From Collinsella aerofaciens (GTDB lineage: Bacteria > Actinomycetota > Coriobacteriia > Coriobacteriales > Coriobacteriaceae): 22,587 nt of DNA. Shown here piece after piece: positions 15,827 through 22,120 of the stretch (position 1 is its first letter; each line of letters begins with the position of its first letter). The stretch is taken from NCBI GenBank assembly GCA_021639365.1, contig JAJXHK010000030.1, forward strand, positions 1 through 22,587, written 5' to 3'. The notes below the pieces were generated by a model that saw only the letters and a program-made list of their open reading frames with translations, did not search any database and was not told the origin of the DNA. The translations under genes were made by a program, and so were the position numbers.

Positions 15827-15920
15827 GTTAAACGGGCGTGAGCCCTCCCACATCGTATCGTGTGCCCTATTGCACACATATAACGGGCACCCCGGTCGGA
15901 GCACCCGTCATTACCTAAAG
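15827..15920 (-). promoter_or_regulatory. rplK-rplA intercistronic hairpins
   Basis: On the minus strand, just after the rplK stop, ACGGGTGCTCC pairs with GGGGTGCCCGT (several wobbles, GACC loop) and TTATAT follows. A second hairpin, GTGTGC..GCACAC, comes next. This could be an attenuator or an L1-binding control site, but I cannot match the L1 target convincingly. Confidence 0.4.
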
Positions 15921-15926
15921 AAATCG

Positions 15927-16355
15927 CTACTCAGCGATGGTGACGCCCATGGAGCGGGCGGTACCGGCGATGATCTTCTTGGCGGCGTCAATGTCGTTGG
16001 CATTGAGGTCCGGCATCTTGATCTCGGCGATCTTGGTGAGCTGCTCCTGGGAGAGCTGACCGACCTTGTCGGCCTGGGGCTTAGCGGAACCAGACTTGAG
16101 GTTCAGCTCCTTCTTGATGAGGTGAGCCGCCGGCGGGGTCTTGGTGATGAAGGAGAAGGACTTGTCCTCGTAGACAGAGATCTCAACGGGGATGATGTCA
16201 CCCTTCTTGTCCTGCGTCTCGGCGTTAAAGGCCTGGCAGAACTGCATGATGTTCACGCCAGCAGCGCCCAGGGCGGGGCCGACGGGAGGAGCGGGGTTAG
16301 CTGCACCAGCAGGAATCTGGAGCTTAATGACGTTGGCAACCTTCTTCTCAGCCAT
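15927..16355 (-). CDS. rplK: Ribosomal protein L11
   Basis: Protein of the GTPase-associated centre of the large subunit, 142 residues, the standard size. The N-domain has PAGAANPAPPVGPALG and GVNIMQFCQAFNA, the C-terminal RNA-binding domain AGTARSMGVTIAE. The ATG at 16355 follows AAGGA by six bases; an ATG two codons upstream sits too close to it. It lies about 120 bases after nusG; that gap has no good promoter that I can see, so it is probably co-transcribed. Confidence 0.98.
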   Translation of the reverse strand: MAEKKVANVIKLQIPAGAANPAPPVGPALGAAGVNIMQFCQAFNAETQDKKGDIIPVEISVYEDKSFSFITKTPPAAHLIKKELNLKSGSAKPQADKVGQLSQEQLTKIAEIKMPDLNANDIDAAKKIIAGTARSMGVTIAE

Positions 16356-16475
16356 GGTCATTCCTTTCGAATCACGAGTGTGAAGTACTTGCTATATCGT
16401 AAGCACGCACGTGTTAGAAGCACTCCTGAGATGAGCAGTCACAGAAGAAGCACGCTCGCGCGAACGGACGAAAAC

Positions 16476-17012
16476 TTAAGCGATGACAGCGACCTGGTTA
16501 AAGTCGAGCTCGACCGGCGTCTCGCGGCCAAAGATCATCAGCGTGACCTTGAGCTTGCCAGCCTCGGTGTTAACCTCGGAGACCTTGCCATCAAAGTCGG
16601 TAAGCGGGCCATCGGTGACGCGGACGGACGTGCCGACCTGAATATCAACCGAGGTGCGCTTGGGCGAATCGCCCTTACCGGGACGACGAGTCATCTTGTT
16701 GTACTCGTCGCGGGAAAGCGGAGCGGGCTTGCCGTTGCCGCCCAGGAAACCGGTGACGCCGGGCGTGTTACGAACGCACGTCCAAGCATCGTCATCCATC
16801 TCCATGCGGACCAGGACATAACCCGGGAAGATCTTGGAATCCTTGGTCTCGCGCTTGCCACCCTCTTTAATCTCGGTGACGCGCTCCATAGGAATCTCGA
16901 TATCAAAGATACGGTCCTGCATGCCCATAGTCTCGATGCGGTGCTCGAGATCGGACTTAACACGGTTCTCGTATCCAGAGTAAGTGTGAACGACGTACCA
17001 ACGCTTAGACAT
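16476..17012 (-). CDS. nusG: Transcription elongation/antitermination factor NusG
   Basis: RNA-polymerase-binding factor of 178 residues, linking transcription with translation or Rho. The NGN domain is marked by KRWYVVHTYSGYENRVKSDL (3-22) and by IFPGYVLVRMEMDDDAW. The KOW domain is marked by VRVTDGPLTDFDGKVSEVN. No long actinobacterial N-terminal extension is present. The start lies three bases after the secE stop, with its GAGGGG ribosome site inside secE, so the two are coupled. Confidence 0.98.
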   Translation of the reverse strand: MSKRWYVVHTYSGYENRVKSDLEHRIETMGMQDRIFDIEIPMERVTEIKEGGKRETKDSKIFPGYVLVRMEMDDDAWTCVRNTPGVTGFLGGNGKPAPLSRDEYNKMTRRPGKGDSPKRTSVDIQVGTSVRVTDGPLTDFDGKVSEVNTEAGKLKVTLMIFGRETPVELDFNQVAVIA

Positions 17013-17015
17013 GGT

Positions 17016-17354
17016 TTAGCCCCTCAATCCAGAGAACAGAGCAAGAGCCTCGCCAAAGCCAGCATCGAGCAGAGCGATGACGACGCCGACGACGATCAGA
17101 GAAGCGCAAACGACGACCGAGTAGTTCACGAGCTCCTTCTTATCGGGCCACGTGACACGCTTCATCTCGGACTTGACCGAAGCGAAATACTTCTTGGTGC
17201 GGGCGAAGAAACCAGGCTTCTCGTTCTTCTTGGACTTCGCAGCCTTCTCGTTCTTCTTGGCAACGGCCTTCTTGGCCTCAACCTTGGAGTTGGCGGCAGC
17301 GTTGTTGGCAGGCGCCTGCTGCTGTGCCTTCTTCTTGTTCTTCTTGTTGGCCAT
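17016..17354 (-). CDS. secE: Preprotein translocase subunit SecE
   Basis: Small membrane subunit of the SecYEG channel, 112 residues. About 45 N-terminal residues are Lys/Ala/Gln/Asn-rich and look disordered; the conserved part begins at about 50: KKYFASVKSEMKRVTWPDKK (the amphipathic helix), then a single membrane helix, SVVVCASLIVVGVVIALLDA. One-helix SecE with a lysine-rich leader is normal in Gram-positive bacteria. GGAGG lies nine bases before the ATG. It follows tRNA-Trp and is coupled to nusG. Confidence 0.96.
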   Translation of the reverse strand: MANKKNKKKAQQQAPANNAAANSKVEAKKAVAKKNEKAAKSKKNEKPGFFARTKKYFASVKSEMKRVTWPDKKELVNYSVVVCASLIVVGVVIALLDAGFGEALALFSGLRG

Positions 17355-17430
17355 TTGGGTTACCTCCGCGCAATGCGCTTATACATGAGTAAACCGTAAG
17401 CCCCCAAGTGGGAGCTTACGGAATAATGAC

Positions 17431-17506
17431 TGGCACGCCAGGAAGGACTCGAACCCTCAACACTCGGTTTTGGAGACCGATGCTCTACCAATTGAACTAC
17501 TGGCGT
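17431..17506 (-). tRNA. tRNA-Trp (CCA)
   Basis: The minus strand folds as a standard cloverleaf: acceptor ACGCCAG/CTGGCGT, D-arm GTTCAATTGGTAGAGC, anticodon arm TCGGT-CTCCAAA-ACCGA with anticodon CCA, T-arm GAGGGTTCGAGTCCTTC. The discriminator is G and CCA is encoded. Placement between rpmG and secE is the widely conserved one. Confidence 0.97.
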
Positions 17507-17519
17507 ATGTGACTAGAGA

Positions 17520-17669
17520 CTAGCGAGTCTCTTTGTGCAGCGTGTGGTGACGGCACCAGGGGCAATACTTCTTGATCTCCATACGATCAGGCATGGTCGA
17601 CTTGTTCTTGGTGGTCGTATAGTTGCGGCGCTTGCACTCAGTGCACGCAAGAGTAACTAGAGTACGCAT
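17520..17669 (-). CDS. rpmG: Ribosomal protein L33
   Basis: Small large-subunit protein of 49 residues, translated by me from the minus strand: it starts MRTLVTLACTECKRRNYTTT and ends KYCPWCRHHTLHKETR. Two CxxC pairs (CTEC, CPWC) make it the zinc-binding (C+) form, so it needs zinc. AGGA precedes the ATG by four bases. It is the first gene behind the promoter at 17715 and is followed by tRNA-Trp, secE and nusG. Confidence 0.95.
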   Translation of the reverse strand: MRTLVTLACTECKRRNYTTTKNKSTMPDRMEIKKYCPWCRHHTLHKETR

Positions 17670-17714
17670 GTATCCTGAACCTTTCATTTCCGCCCCGTAC
17701 GGGCACGAGTTGTT

Positions 17715-17744
17715 ACTTTATCAGCTCCACGTAAGTGCTGTCAA
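17715..17744 (-). promoter_or_regulatory. Promoter of rpmG-trnW-secE-nusG-rplKA
   Basis: TTGACA (17739-17744) is followed after 18 bases by TAAAGT (17715-17720). The bases upstream of and including the -35, GAGGTTTTCATTGACAGC, are nearly identical to those of the promoter at 19546-19575. A CCCGTACGGG palindrome lies in the leader. Confidence 0.75.
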
Positions 17745-17884
17745 TGAAAACCTCGAGTCAATTGGTTCTCGGTGGATCCATTCATATTTGGAACACATCA
17801 ATGAAGCCATCGAGAGCTAATCGACGGTGCATCCAGGACCATTATCGATCCTCTCGACACCAGCAACGGCTCAATATCCATTGC

Positions 17885-17921
17885 AGAAAAGAACCCGGCA
17901 CCCATATAAGTGCCGGGTTCT
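17885..17921 (-). terminator. Terminator after tuf
   Basis: On the minus strand AGAACCCGGCAC pairs with GTGCCGGGTTCT around a short AT-rich loop, followed by TTTC. It separates tuf from the rpmG promoter. Confidence 0.9.
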
Positions 17922-17948
17922 CTAAGTCAGCTATATCAAAGAGCTAAT

Positions 17949-19139
17949 TTACTCAATGATCGTGGAGACGATGCCCGAACCGACGGTGTGGCCACCCTCG
18001 CGGATAGCGAAGCGCAGGCCCTCCTCCATGGCGATCGGGTGGATGAGGTCGCCCTCGATGGTGATGTGGTCACCAGGCATAGCCATCTCGGTGCCCTCGG
18101 GGAGCTTGACCGTACCGGTAACGTCGGTGGTACGGAAGTAGAACTGAGGACGATAACCATCGAAGAACGGGGTGTGACGGCCGCCCTCCTCCTTGGTCAG
18201 AACGTAGATCTCGCCGGTGAACTTGGTGTGCGGGGTAACCGAACCGGGCTTGCAGAGAACCTGGCCGCGCTCGATGTCCTCGCGCTTGATGCCGCGGAGC
18301 AGCAGACCGACGTTGTCGCCAGCCTCGCAGAAGTCCATGGACTTACGGAACATCTCGATACCGGTAACGACGGTGTTCTGGGTATCCTTGATGCCGACGA
18401 TCTCGACGGGCTCGTTGAGCTTGAGCTCACCGCGCTCGACACGGCCAGTAGCAACGGTACCACGGCCGGAGATGGTCATAACGTCCTCAACGGCCATCAG
18501 GAACGGGAGGTCGTTGTTACGAGCAGGCGTCGGGATGTACTCGTCGACGGCCTTCATGAGCTCGCGAATGGCGTCCATCCACTTGGCGTCGCCCTCGAGA
18601 GCGCCCAGAGCGGAGCCACGGATGACGGGGATGTCGTCGCCGGGGAAATCGTACTCGGAGAGGAGCTCACGGGTCTCCATCTCGACGAGGTCGATGAGCT
18701 CGTCATCGTCGACCATGTCGCACTTGTTCAGGAAGACGACGATGTAGGGAACGCCGACCTGACGGGCGAGCAGGATGTGCTCGCGGGTCTGAGCCATGGG
18801 GCCGTCGGTAGCGGCGATGACCAGGATAGCGCCGTCCATCTGAGCAGCGCCGGAGATCATGTTCTTGACGTAGTCAGCGTGGCCCGGGCAGTCAACGTGA
18901 GCGTAGTGACGGGCAGCAGTCTCGTACTCGACGTGGGAGACGGAGATCGTAATGCCGCGCTCGCGCTCCTCGGGAGCCTTGTCGATGTTCTCGAACGCAG
19001 TGAAGTCAGCCTTGCAGCCCTCGGTCTCGGAGAGAACCTTGGTGATGGCGGCGGTCAGCGTGGTCTTGCCGTGGTCGACGTGACCAATGGTGCCGATGTT
19101 AACATGCGGCTTAGTGCGCTCAAACTTCTCTTTGGCCAT
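17949..19139 (-). CDS. tuf: Elongation factor Tu
   Basis: GTPase of 396 residues that brings aminoacyl-tRNA to the ribosome. G1 GHVDHGKT is at 19-26, G3 DCPGH at 83-87, G4 NKCD at 138-141; domains II and III follow (GRGTVATGRVERGELK; HTKFTGEIYVLTKEEGGRHTPF). The stretches where kirromycin-type resistance changes arise (PMAQTREHILLARQ, FRTTDVTG, LRFAIREGG) look wild type. The ATG at 19139 has GAGGAGG upstream; the open frame above it is not coding. It is downstream of tRNA-Met and probably processed from a common tRNA-tuf transcript. An inverted repeat (GTGGCTTCTCAA/TTGAGAGGCCAC, 19194-19224, one mismatch) lies between them and may mark processing or attenuation. Confidence 0.99.
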   Translation of the reverse strand: MAKEKFERTKPHVNIGTIGHVDHGKTTLTAAITKVLSETEGCKADFTAFENIDKAPEERERGITISVSHVEYETAARHYAHVDCPGHADYVKNMISGAAQMDGAILVIAATDGPMAQTREHILLARQVGVPYIVVFLNKCDMVDDDELIDLVEMETRELLSEYDFPGDDIPVIRGSALGALEGDAKWMDAIRELMKAVDEYIPTPARNNDLPFLMAVEDVMTISGRGTVATGRVERGELKLNEPVEIVGIKDTQNTVVTGIEMFRKSMDFCEAGDNVGLLLRGIKREDIERGQVLCKPGSVTPHTKFTGEIYVLTKEEGGRHTPFFDGYRPQFYFRTTDVTGTVKLPEGTEMAMPGDHITIEGDLIHPIAMEEGLRFAIREGGHTVGSGIVSTIIE

Positions 19140-19235
19140 AAAGCCCTCCTCTAAACAGGTCGTCCCCGGACGGGACTTTGCCTTTATACCATAGTGGCCT
19201 CTCAACATACTATTGAGAAGCCACCGTGTTACCTA

Positions 19236-19312
19236 TGGTAGCGGTGACTGGATTCGAACCAGTGACGCCACGGGTATGAACCGTGTGCTCTAACCAACTG
19301 AGCTACACCGCC
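19236..19312 (-). tRNA. tRNA-Met, elongator type (CAT)
   Basis: Cloverleaf with acceptor GGCGGTG/CACCGCT (one G-T pair), anticodon arm CACGG-TTCATAC-CCGTG, T-arm ACTGGTTCGAATCCAGT, discriminator A and encoded CCA. The initiator hallmarks (unpaired first base, three G-C pairs in the anticodon stem) are absent. An Ile-type CAT tRNA modified to lysidine is the alternative. Confidence 0.9.
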
Positions 19313-19315
19313 GGA

Positions 19316-19391
19316 TGGAGCCTGCAACCAGACTTGAACTGGTGACCTCTTCGTTACCAACGAAGTGCTCTACCGACTGAGCTATACAGGC
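19316..19391 (-). tRNA. tRNA-Thr (GGT)
   Basis: Acceptor GCCTGTA/TGCAGGC, anticodon arm CTTCG-TTGGTAA-CGAAG with anticodon GGT, T-arm ACCAGTTCAAGTCTGGT, discriminator T, encoded CCA. Only three bases separate it from tRNA-Met. Confidence 0.96.
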
Positions 19392-19401
19392 ACTTGACGG
19401 G

Positions 19402-19483
19402 TGGGAGCTATAGGATTCGAACCTATGTAGGCAGAGCCAACGGGTTTACAGCCCGTCCCCATTAACCACTCGGGCAAACTCCC
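19402..19483 (-). tRNA. tRNA-Tyr (GTA)
   Basis: Class II tRNA with a long variable arm: acceptor GGGAGTT/AGCTCCC, anticodon GTA in CGGGCTGTAAACCCG, T-arm ATAGGTTCGAATCCTAT, discriminator A. The next three bases are CCC, so CCA is not encoded, unlike in its neighbours. It is the first tRNA of the operon. Confidence 0.95.
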
Positions 19484-19545
19484 AATCGTTCAAGTATCCG
19501 CAGGTTCTTTGGTCTTTTGGACCGCCGCCCCCGCGAACGAAAAAG

Positions 19546-19575
19546 ATAATACGATGCAACCTTGGGGGCTGTCAA
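19546..19575 (-). promoter_or_regulatory. Strong promoter of the tRNA-tuf operon
   Basis: TTGACA (19570-19575) and TATTAT (19546-19551) are 18 bases apart, both close to consensus, with GAGGTTTTCG immediately upstream. It drives tRNA-Tyr, tRNA-Thr, tRNA-Met and tuf. Confidence 0.85.
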
Positions 19576-19923
19576 CGAAAACCTCTAGATACACGGTGCC
19601 GGGCGTATCTATATACCTTTGACCTGCAGTTTTATTGAGTTTGGATATGAAGGACGGTGGATTTTGCTGCACTGGTGACATTTCCCGAGGGAACACTTTG
19701 GCGTAGTGGAGTAAGCCTGCAGAATATTACTTCGATAACAGCCTATTTGCACCTATATATAGGTCGAGATCGGGCTTACCCGGTCGATCAAGCAGACCAG
19801 GGGGTTCACCGTTTTCATCTCGATCTTTAACTATAAGGAGGGTTTCAGCCCGCCCGTGTTACAGATCAAGACAAACCTGAAGCCTGGTGGGAGTCAAACC
19901 CGCTGACATGTCAACATAAATAG
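19576..19923. other. Non-coding stretch between two tRNA units
   Basis: No gene is supported here. The region is less GC-rich than its surroundings and has several small palindromes: TAGATAC..GTATCTA near 19585-19612, a perfect 14-base ACCTATATATAGGT at 19751-19764, and CGGGCTTACCCG at 19771-19782. AAGGAGGG at 19835-19842 resembles a plus-strand ribosome site but leads to no real frame. Confidence 0.5.
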
Positions 19924-19955
19924 AAACGGACCCTGTCCCACATGAGACAGGGCCC
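19924..19955 (-). terminator. Terminator after tRNA-Thr(TGT)
   Basis: On the minus strand GGGCCCTGTC pairs with GACAGGGTCC (one G-U pair) around an 8-base loop, followed by GTTTCTATTT. Confidence 0.8.
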
Positions 19956-19965
19956 GAAACTTTCA

Positions 19966-20040
19966 TGGAGCCAGTGACAGGAATCGAACCTGCAACCCAC
20001 TGATTACAAATCAGTTGCGCTACCGTTGCGCCACACTGGC
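19966..20040 (-). tRNA. tRNA-Thr (TGT)
   Basis: Acceptor GCCAGTG/CACTGGC, D-arm GCGCAACGGTAGCGC, anticodon arm ACTGA-TTTGTAA-TCAGT with anticodon TGT, T-arm GCAGGTTCGATTCCTGT, discriminator T, encoded CCA. It forms its own unit with a promoter and a terminator. Confidence 0.96.
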
Positions 20041-20070
20041 ACACTTGGCGCTTTCACGCGAAGCCTGTTA

Positions 20071-20099
20071 AGGATAAAGGAATTGCGGACGGGGCGCAA
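20071..20099 (-). promoter_or_regulatory. Promoter of tRNA-Thr(TGT)
   Basis: TTGCGC (20094-20099) and TATCCT (20071-20076) are separated by 17 bases on the minus strand, about 30 bases before the tRNA 5' end. Confidence 0.6.
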
Positions 20100-20139
20100 C
20101 AGGCCCTTTGACCGACCACATCTCAAAACCCTTCGTCAG

Positions 20140-20183
20140 AACGAATAGTTTTATCTGTTCGCCAGAACCAAAAACTATTCGTT
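20140..20183. repeat. 13-base perfect inverted repeat
   Basis: AACGAATAGTTTT (20140-20152) and AAAACTATTCGTT (20171-20183) are exact complements around an 18-base loop. TTCGTCAGAAC and TTCGCCAGAAC occur as near direct repeats, and CGCCA..TGGCG gives an alternative pairing. It lies between the yacP-like gene and the tRNA-Thr promoter and could be an operator or a 3'-end structure. Confidence 0.65.
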
Positions 20184-20202
20184 TTGGCGATGCCGACCCG
20201 CA

Positions 20203-20227
20203 GCCCATTGATTACAAATCAACGGGC
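20203..20227 (-). repeat. Hairpin resembling the tRNA-Thr(TGT) anticodon arm
   Basis: On the minus strand GCCCGTTGATT, TGT, AATCAATGGGC form a stem-loop whose core TGATTTGTAATCA equals the anticodon arm of the tRNA-Thr about 170 bases away; similarity continues as GGGCTGCGGG against GGGTTGCAGG. GACCCG and CGGGTC enclose it, together with a CCAATTGG. No full cloverleaf can be drawn. Confidence 0.55.
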
Positions 20228-20263
20228 TGGCCAATTGGGAAACGGGTCTCTATGGATAATCCC

Positions 20264-20941
20264 CTACCTCCCGCGCAGGGCCTTGAGCTTGGCCAGGGCA
20301 TCGGGGCTCAGGCGGCTGCCCAGGGTCATCTTGATCTGGGGCGCTTCCTCGGCCTCGTGAACGTCGTTATCGATCTGTTTGATCTCGTCCACCAGCATGC
20401 GGCTCGAGATGCGCGTGACGCCCTTGCCCATGACGACGGCCTGAATCGTACCGTCGCTCGATACCACGGAGCACGCGCGGCCTTCCTCGCGTGCCTCGAT
20501 GCAGAGCTTTTGCACCACGGTATCGGCAGAGACGCCCGTCGGCGAAAACTCAATGCGCACGCCGCGGGCCGGTAGGTTGGGGCGCTCGCTGGAGATGTTG
20601 CCCGCGCCGTCGAACACGATCACGGCCTCGTAACGGCCCTGGGCAAACGCCGCGACATCGTTGATGAGCGCAGTACGAGCCATGTCGTGGACGTCGCTGG
20701 AATACGGATCGTCGGAATGGTCGTACACGAGCTTTTCGTAGCGCGGCGTGCAGTGAATCACGTTGTAGCCGTCGACCACCAGCAGCTCGGGCTTATTGGA
20801 GTGCACCGTCGAGACCGGGTCGGCGATAGCCTGCGCAAACGCATTGCCGCCCACGCCATAGGTCGCGGCCGAAACAATCGGCTTGGCCGAGCCTTCGCCA
20901 AAGCGCTTGGCCTTGGACTTGGCGCGGTTCTTCTTGGACAT
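20264..20941 (-). CDS. NYN-domain endoribonuclease (YacP/Rae1-like)
   Basis: Predicted PIN/NYN-fold nuclease of 225 residues. In Bacillus the relative Rae1 (YacP) cuts mRNA in the ribosomal A site. About 50 basic, low-complexity residues come first, then LLVVDGYNVIHC with the metal-binding Asp57 and Asn60, AVIVFDGAGN, GVRIEFSPTGVSADTVVQKL and CSVVSSDGTIQ, the acid residues expected for the active site. The C-terminus ends in a short charged tail. It starts three bases after the rlmB stop with GAGGAG inside rlmB, so the two are coupled, the same order as in Bacillus (yacO-yacP). The basic extension is longer than in the Bacillus protein (about 170 residues). A tRNA-targeting role cannot be excluded. 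Confidence 0.88.
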   Translation of the reverse strand: MSKKNRAKSKAKRFGEGSAKPIVSAATYGVGGNAFAQAIADPVSTVHSNKPELLVVDGYNVIHCTPRYEKLVYDHSDDPYSSDVHDMARTALINDVAAFAQGRYEAVIVFDGAGNISSERPNLPARGVRIEFSPTGVSADTVVQKLCIEAREEGRACSVVSSDGTIQAVVMGKGVTRISSRMLVDEIKQIDNDVHEAEEAPQIKMTLGSRLSPDALAKLKALRGR

Positions 20942-20944
20942 GCG

Positions 20945-21865
20945 CTACTCCTCCCCCATGAGCTCGCCGGCATTGCGGCGCAGCCACTCAAAGCACAGCG
21001 CGGTGGTCGCCTGGGCCACGTTGAGACTCTCGGTCATGCCGCGCTGGGGAAGTTTGGTCAAAAAGTCGCATTTCTCGAGCACCAGGCGCGAGATGCCGTC
21101 GCCCTCGGAGCCCATGACGAGCGCAACGCGGCCCTCGAAGGGAGCATCCCAGCAGCTGCCCTCGGCGTGCTCGGAAGCACCGCCCACCCAAAAGCCGGCG
21201 GCCTTAAGATCGTCGAGCGCACGGGCGATGTTGGGCACCTGCGCGATAGGCAGATGCATGACGGCACCAGCAGAGGTTTTGTAGCTGCCCACGGTCACAC
21301 CGGCGGCGCGCTTGTTTGCAATGATGACGCCCGCCGCGCCCACGACCTCGGCGGAGCGCACGATCGCACCAAAGTTGCCATCGTCGGTCACATGGTCGAG
21401 CACGACGACGAGCGCCGGTCCGTCACCCGCGCGATCGAGGATATCGGCGACATCAGCATAGGGGAAATTACCCACCTCGAGCGCAATGCCCTGGTGAGCG
21501 CCATGGCTCGACAGCGCATCGAGCTGCGCGCGCGGCACATACTTAATGCGGACACCCGCGGCGTTAAGGTCATCGACCAGACGAGACAAAGCAGCATCGC
21601 GCTCCCCGCCCTCGGCGATGAGCGCGCACTTGACGGGAAAGCCGGTGCGCAGGGCCTCGGCGGCAGCACGGCGACCTTCGATAAACTCGCCCTTGGGGAC
21701 CTGAATGTTGTCGCGGTTGCGATCTCGCTGCGGACGCGCAGCCTGGGCTTGGGAGCGCTCGCGCTGGCCCTTGGAAGCGGCAGCGCGGTCATTGCGGCGA
21801 ATCGGACGCGAGCCAGAAGCAGCCTGCTTGCCTCCACGCGGTGCACGCTTGCGATTGTCGGCCAT
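20945..21865 (-). CDS. rlmB: 23S rRNA (guanosine-2'-O)-methyltransferase, RlmB-like
   Basis: SpoU-family (SPOUT) methyltransferase of 306 residues that uses S-adenosylmethionine to methylate a ribose 2'-OH, by homology G2251 of 23S rRNA. A basic, Arg/Gln-rich, probably disordered leader (1-55) precedes the substrate-binding domain (IEGRRAAAEAL, 62-72). The knot follows: motif 1 NFGAIVRSAE (164-173), motif 2 MGSEGDGISR (251-260), motif 3 LPQRGMTESLNVAQA (272-286). I chose the ATG at 21865, six to seven bases after TAGGAGGT, over the frame opening at 21886. It is coupled to the nuclease gene and follows cysS, as in Firmicutes. Some relatives methylate tRNA (TrmH), but length and order favour RlmB. 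Confidence 0.92.
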   Translation of the reverse strand: MADNRKRAPRGGKQAASGSRPIRRNDRAAASKGQRERSQAQAARPQRDRNRDNIQVPKGEFIEGRRAAAEALRTGFPVKCALIAEGGERDAALSRLVDDLNAAGVRIKYVPRAQLDALSSHGAHQGIALEVGNFPYADVADILDRAGDGPALVVVLDHVTDDGNFGAIVRSAEVVGAAGVIIANKRAAGVTVGSYKTSAGAVMHLPIAQVPNIARALDDLKAAGFWVGGASEHAEGSCWDAPFEGRVALVMGSEGDGISRLVLEKCDFLTKLPQRGMTESLNVAQATTALCFEWLRRNAGELMGEE

Positions 21866-21907
21866 AAAGCGACCTCCTAAATACAACTATCAAACGAAAC
21901 AAATAGA

Positions 21908-22010
21908 CCGACCGCCCGAGGTGCGGCAGATTGCCTTGAAAGAGGAGGGCATAGACCTTGAGGTCATGCCCGACGATTGAAAGGCAAGGTGCCGTGGCTC
22001 GGACGGTCGG
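21908..22010 (+). repeat. Structured ~100-base repeat, copy B
   Basis: Outer arms CCGACCG-C-CCGAG (21908-21920) and CTCGG-A-CGGTCGG (21998-22010) pair with one mismatch. CGGCA pairs with TGCCG; an internal loop GAT/AGG follows; TGCCTT pairs with AAGGCA. The inner hairpin is GGGCAT, unpaired A, GACCT, TG, AGGTC, ATGCCC (21947-21971). GAAAGAGGA precedes and GACGATTGAAA follows it. Extra T/G and G/T pairs in the outer stem would be stable only in plus-strand RNA. Confidence 0.85.
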
Positions 22011-22012
22011 CA

Positions 22013-22114
22013 CGGGTTTTCCAAGTGTCCGAGATAGCCGTGAAAGAGGAGCGACGCGTACTTGAGTACGCGAGCGACGGTTTGAACGGCAAGGTCGGGT
22101 GCTTGGGAAACCCG
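22013..22114 (+). repeat. Structured ~100-base repeat, copy C
   Basis: The arm CGGGTTTTCCAAGTGTCCGA (22013-22032) pairs with 22095-22114 along its whole length if plus-strand G-U pairs are allowed. An internal loop GATA/AAGG and GCCG/CGGC follow. The inner hairpin is CGCGTAC, TTGA, GTACGCG (22055-22072). It is flanked by GAAAGAGGAGCGA and AGCGACGGTTTGAA, matching copy B where the stems do not. It starts three bases after copy B and ends seven bases from the cysS stop. Confidence 0.85.
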
Positions 22115-22120
22115 CGGGGA

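Noticed and set aside
15294..17399. 701-codon plus-strand frame across rplA, rplK, nusG and secE
   Set aside because: It lies opposite four certain genes and their gaps and has no recognisable domain.
17623..17820. 65-codon plus-strand frame over the rpmG promoter
   Set aside because: It overlaps rpmG antisense and its promoter and has no homology-like features.
17949..19139. Elfamycin-resistance changes in EF-Tu
   Set aside because: The stretches where such changes occur look like the normal sequence.
17910..19154. 414-codon frame opposite tuf
   Set aside because: Antisense shadow of tuf; composition only.
19880..19912. Minus-strand segment resembling a tRNA T-arm and 3' end
   Set aside because: Only GGG/CCC around a 7-base loop can pair; no acceptor or anticodon partner exists.
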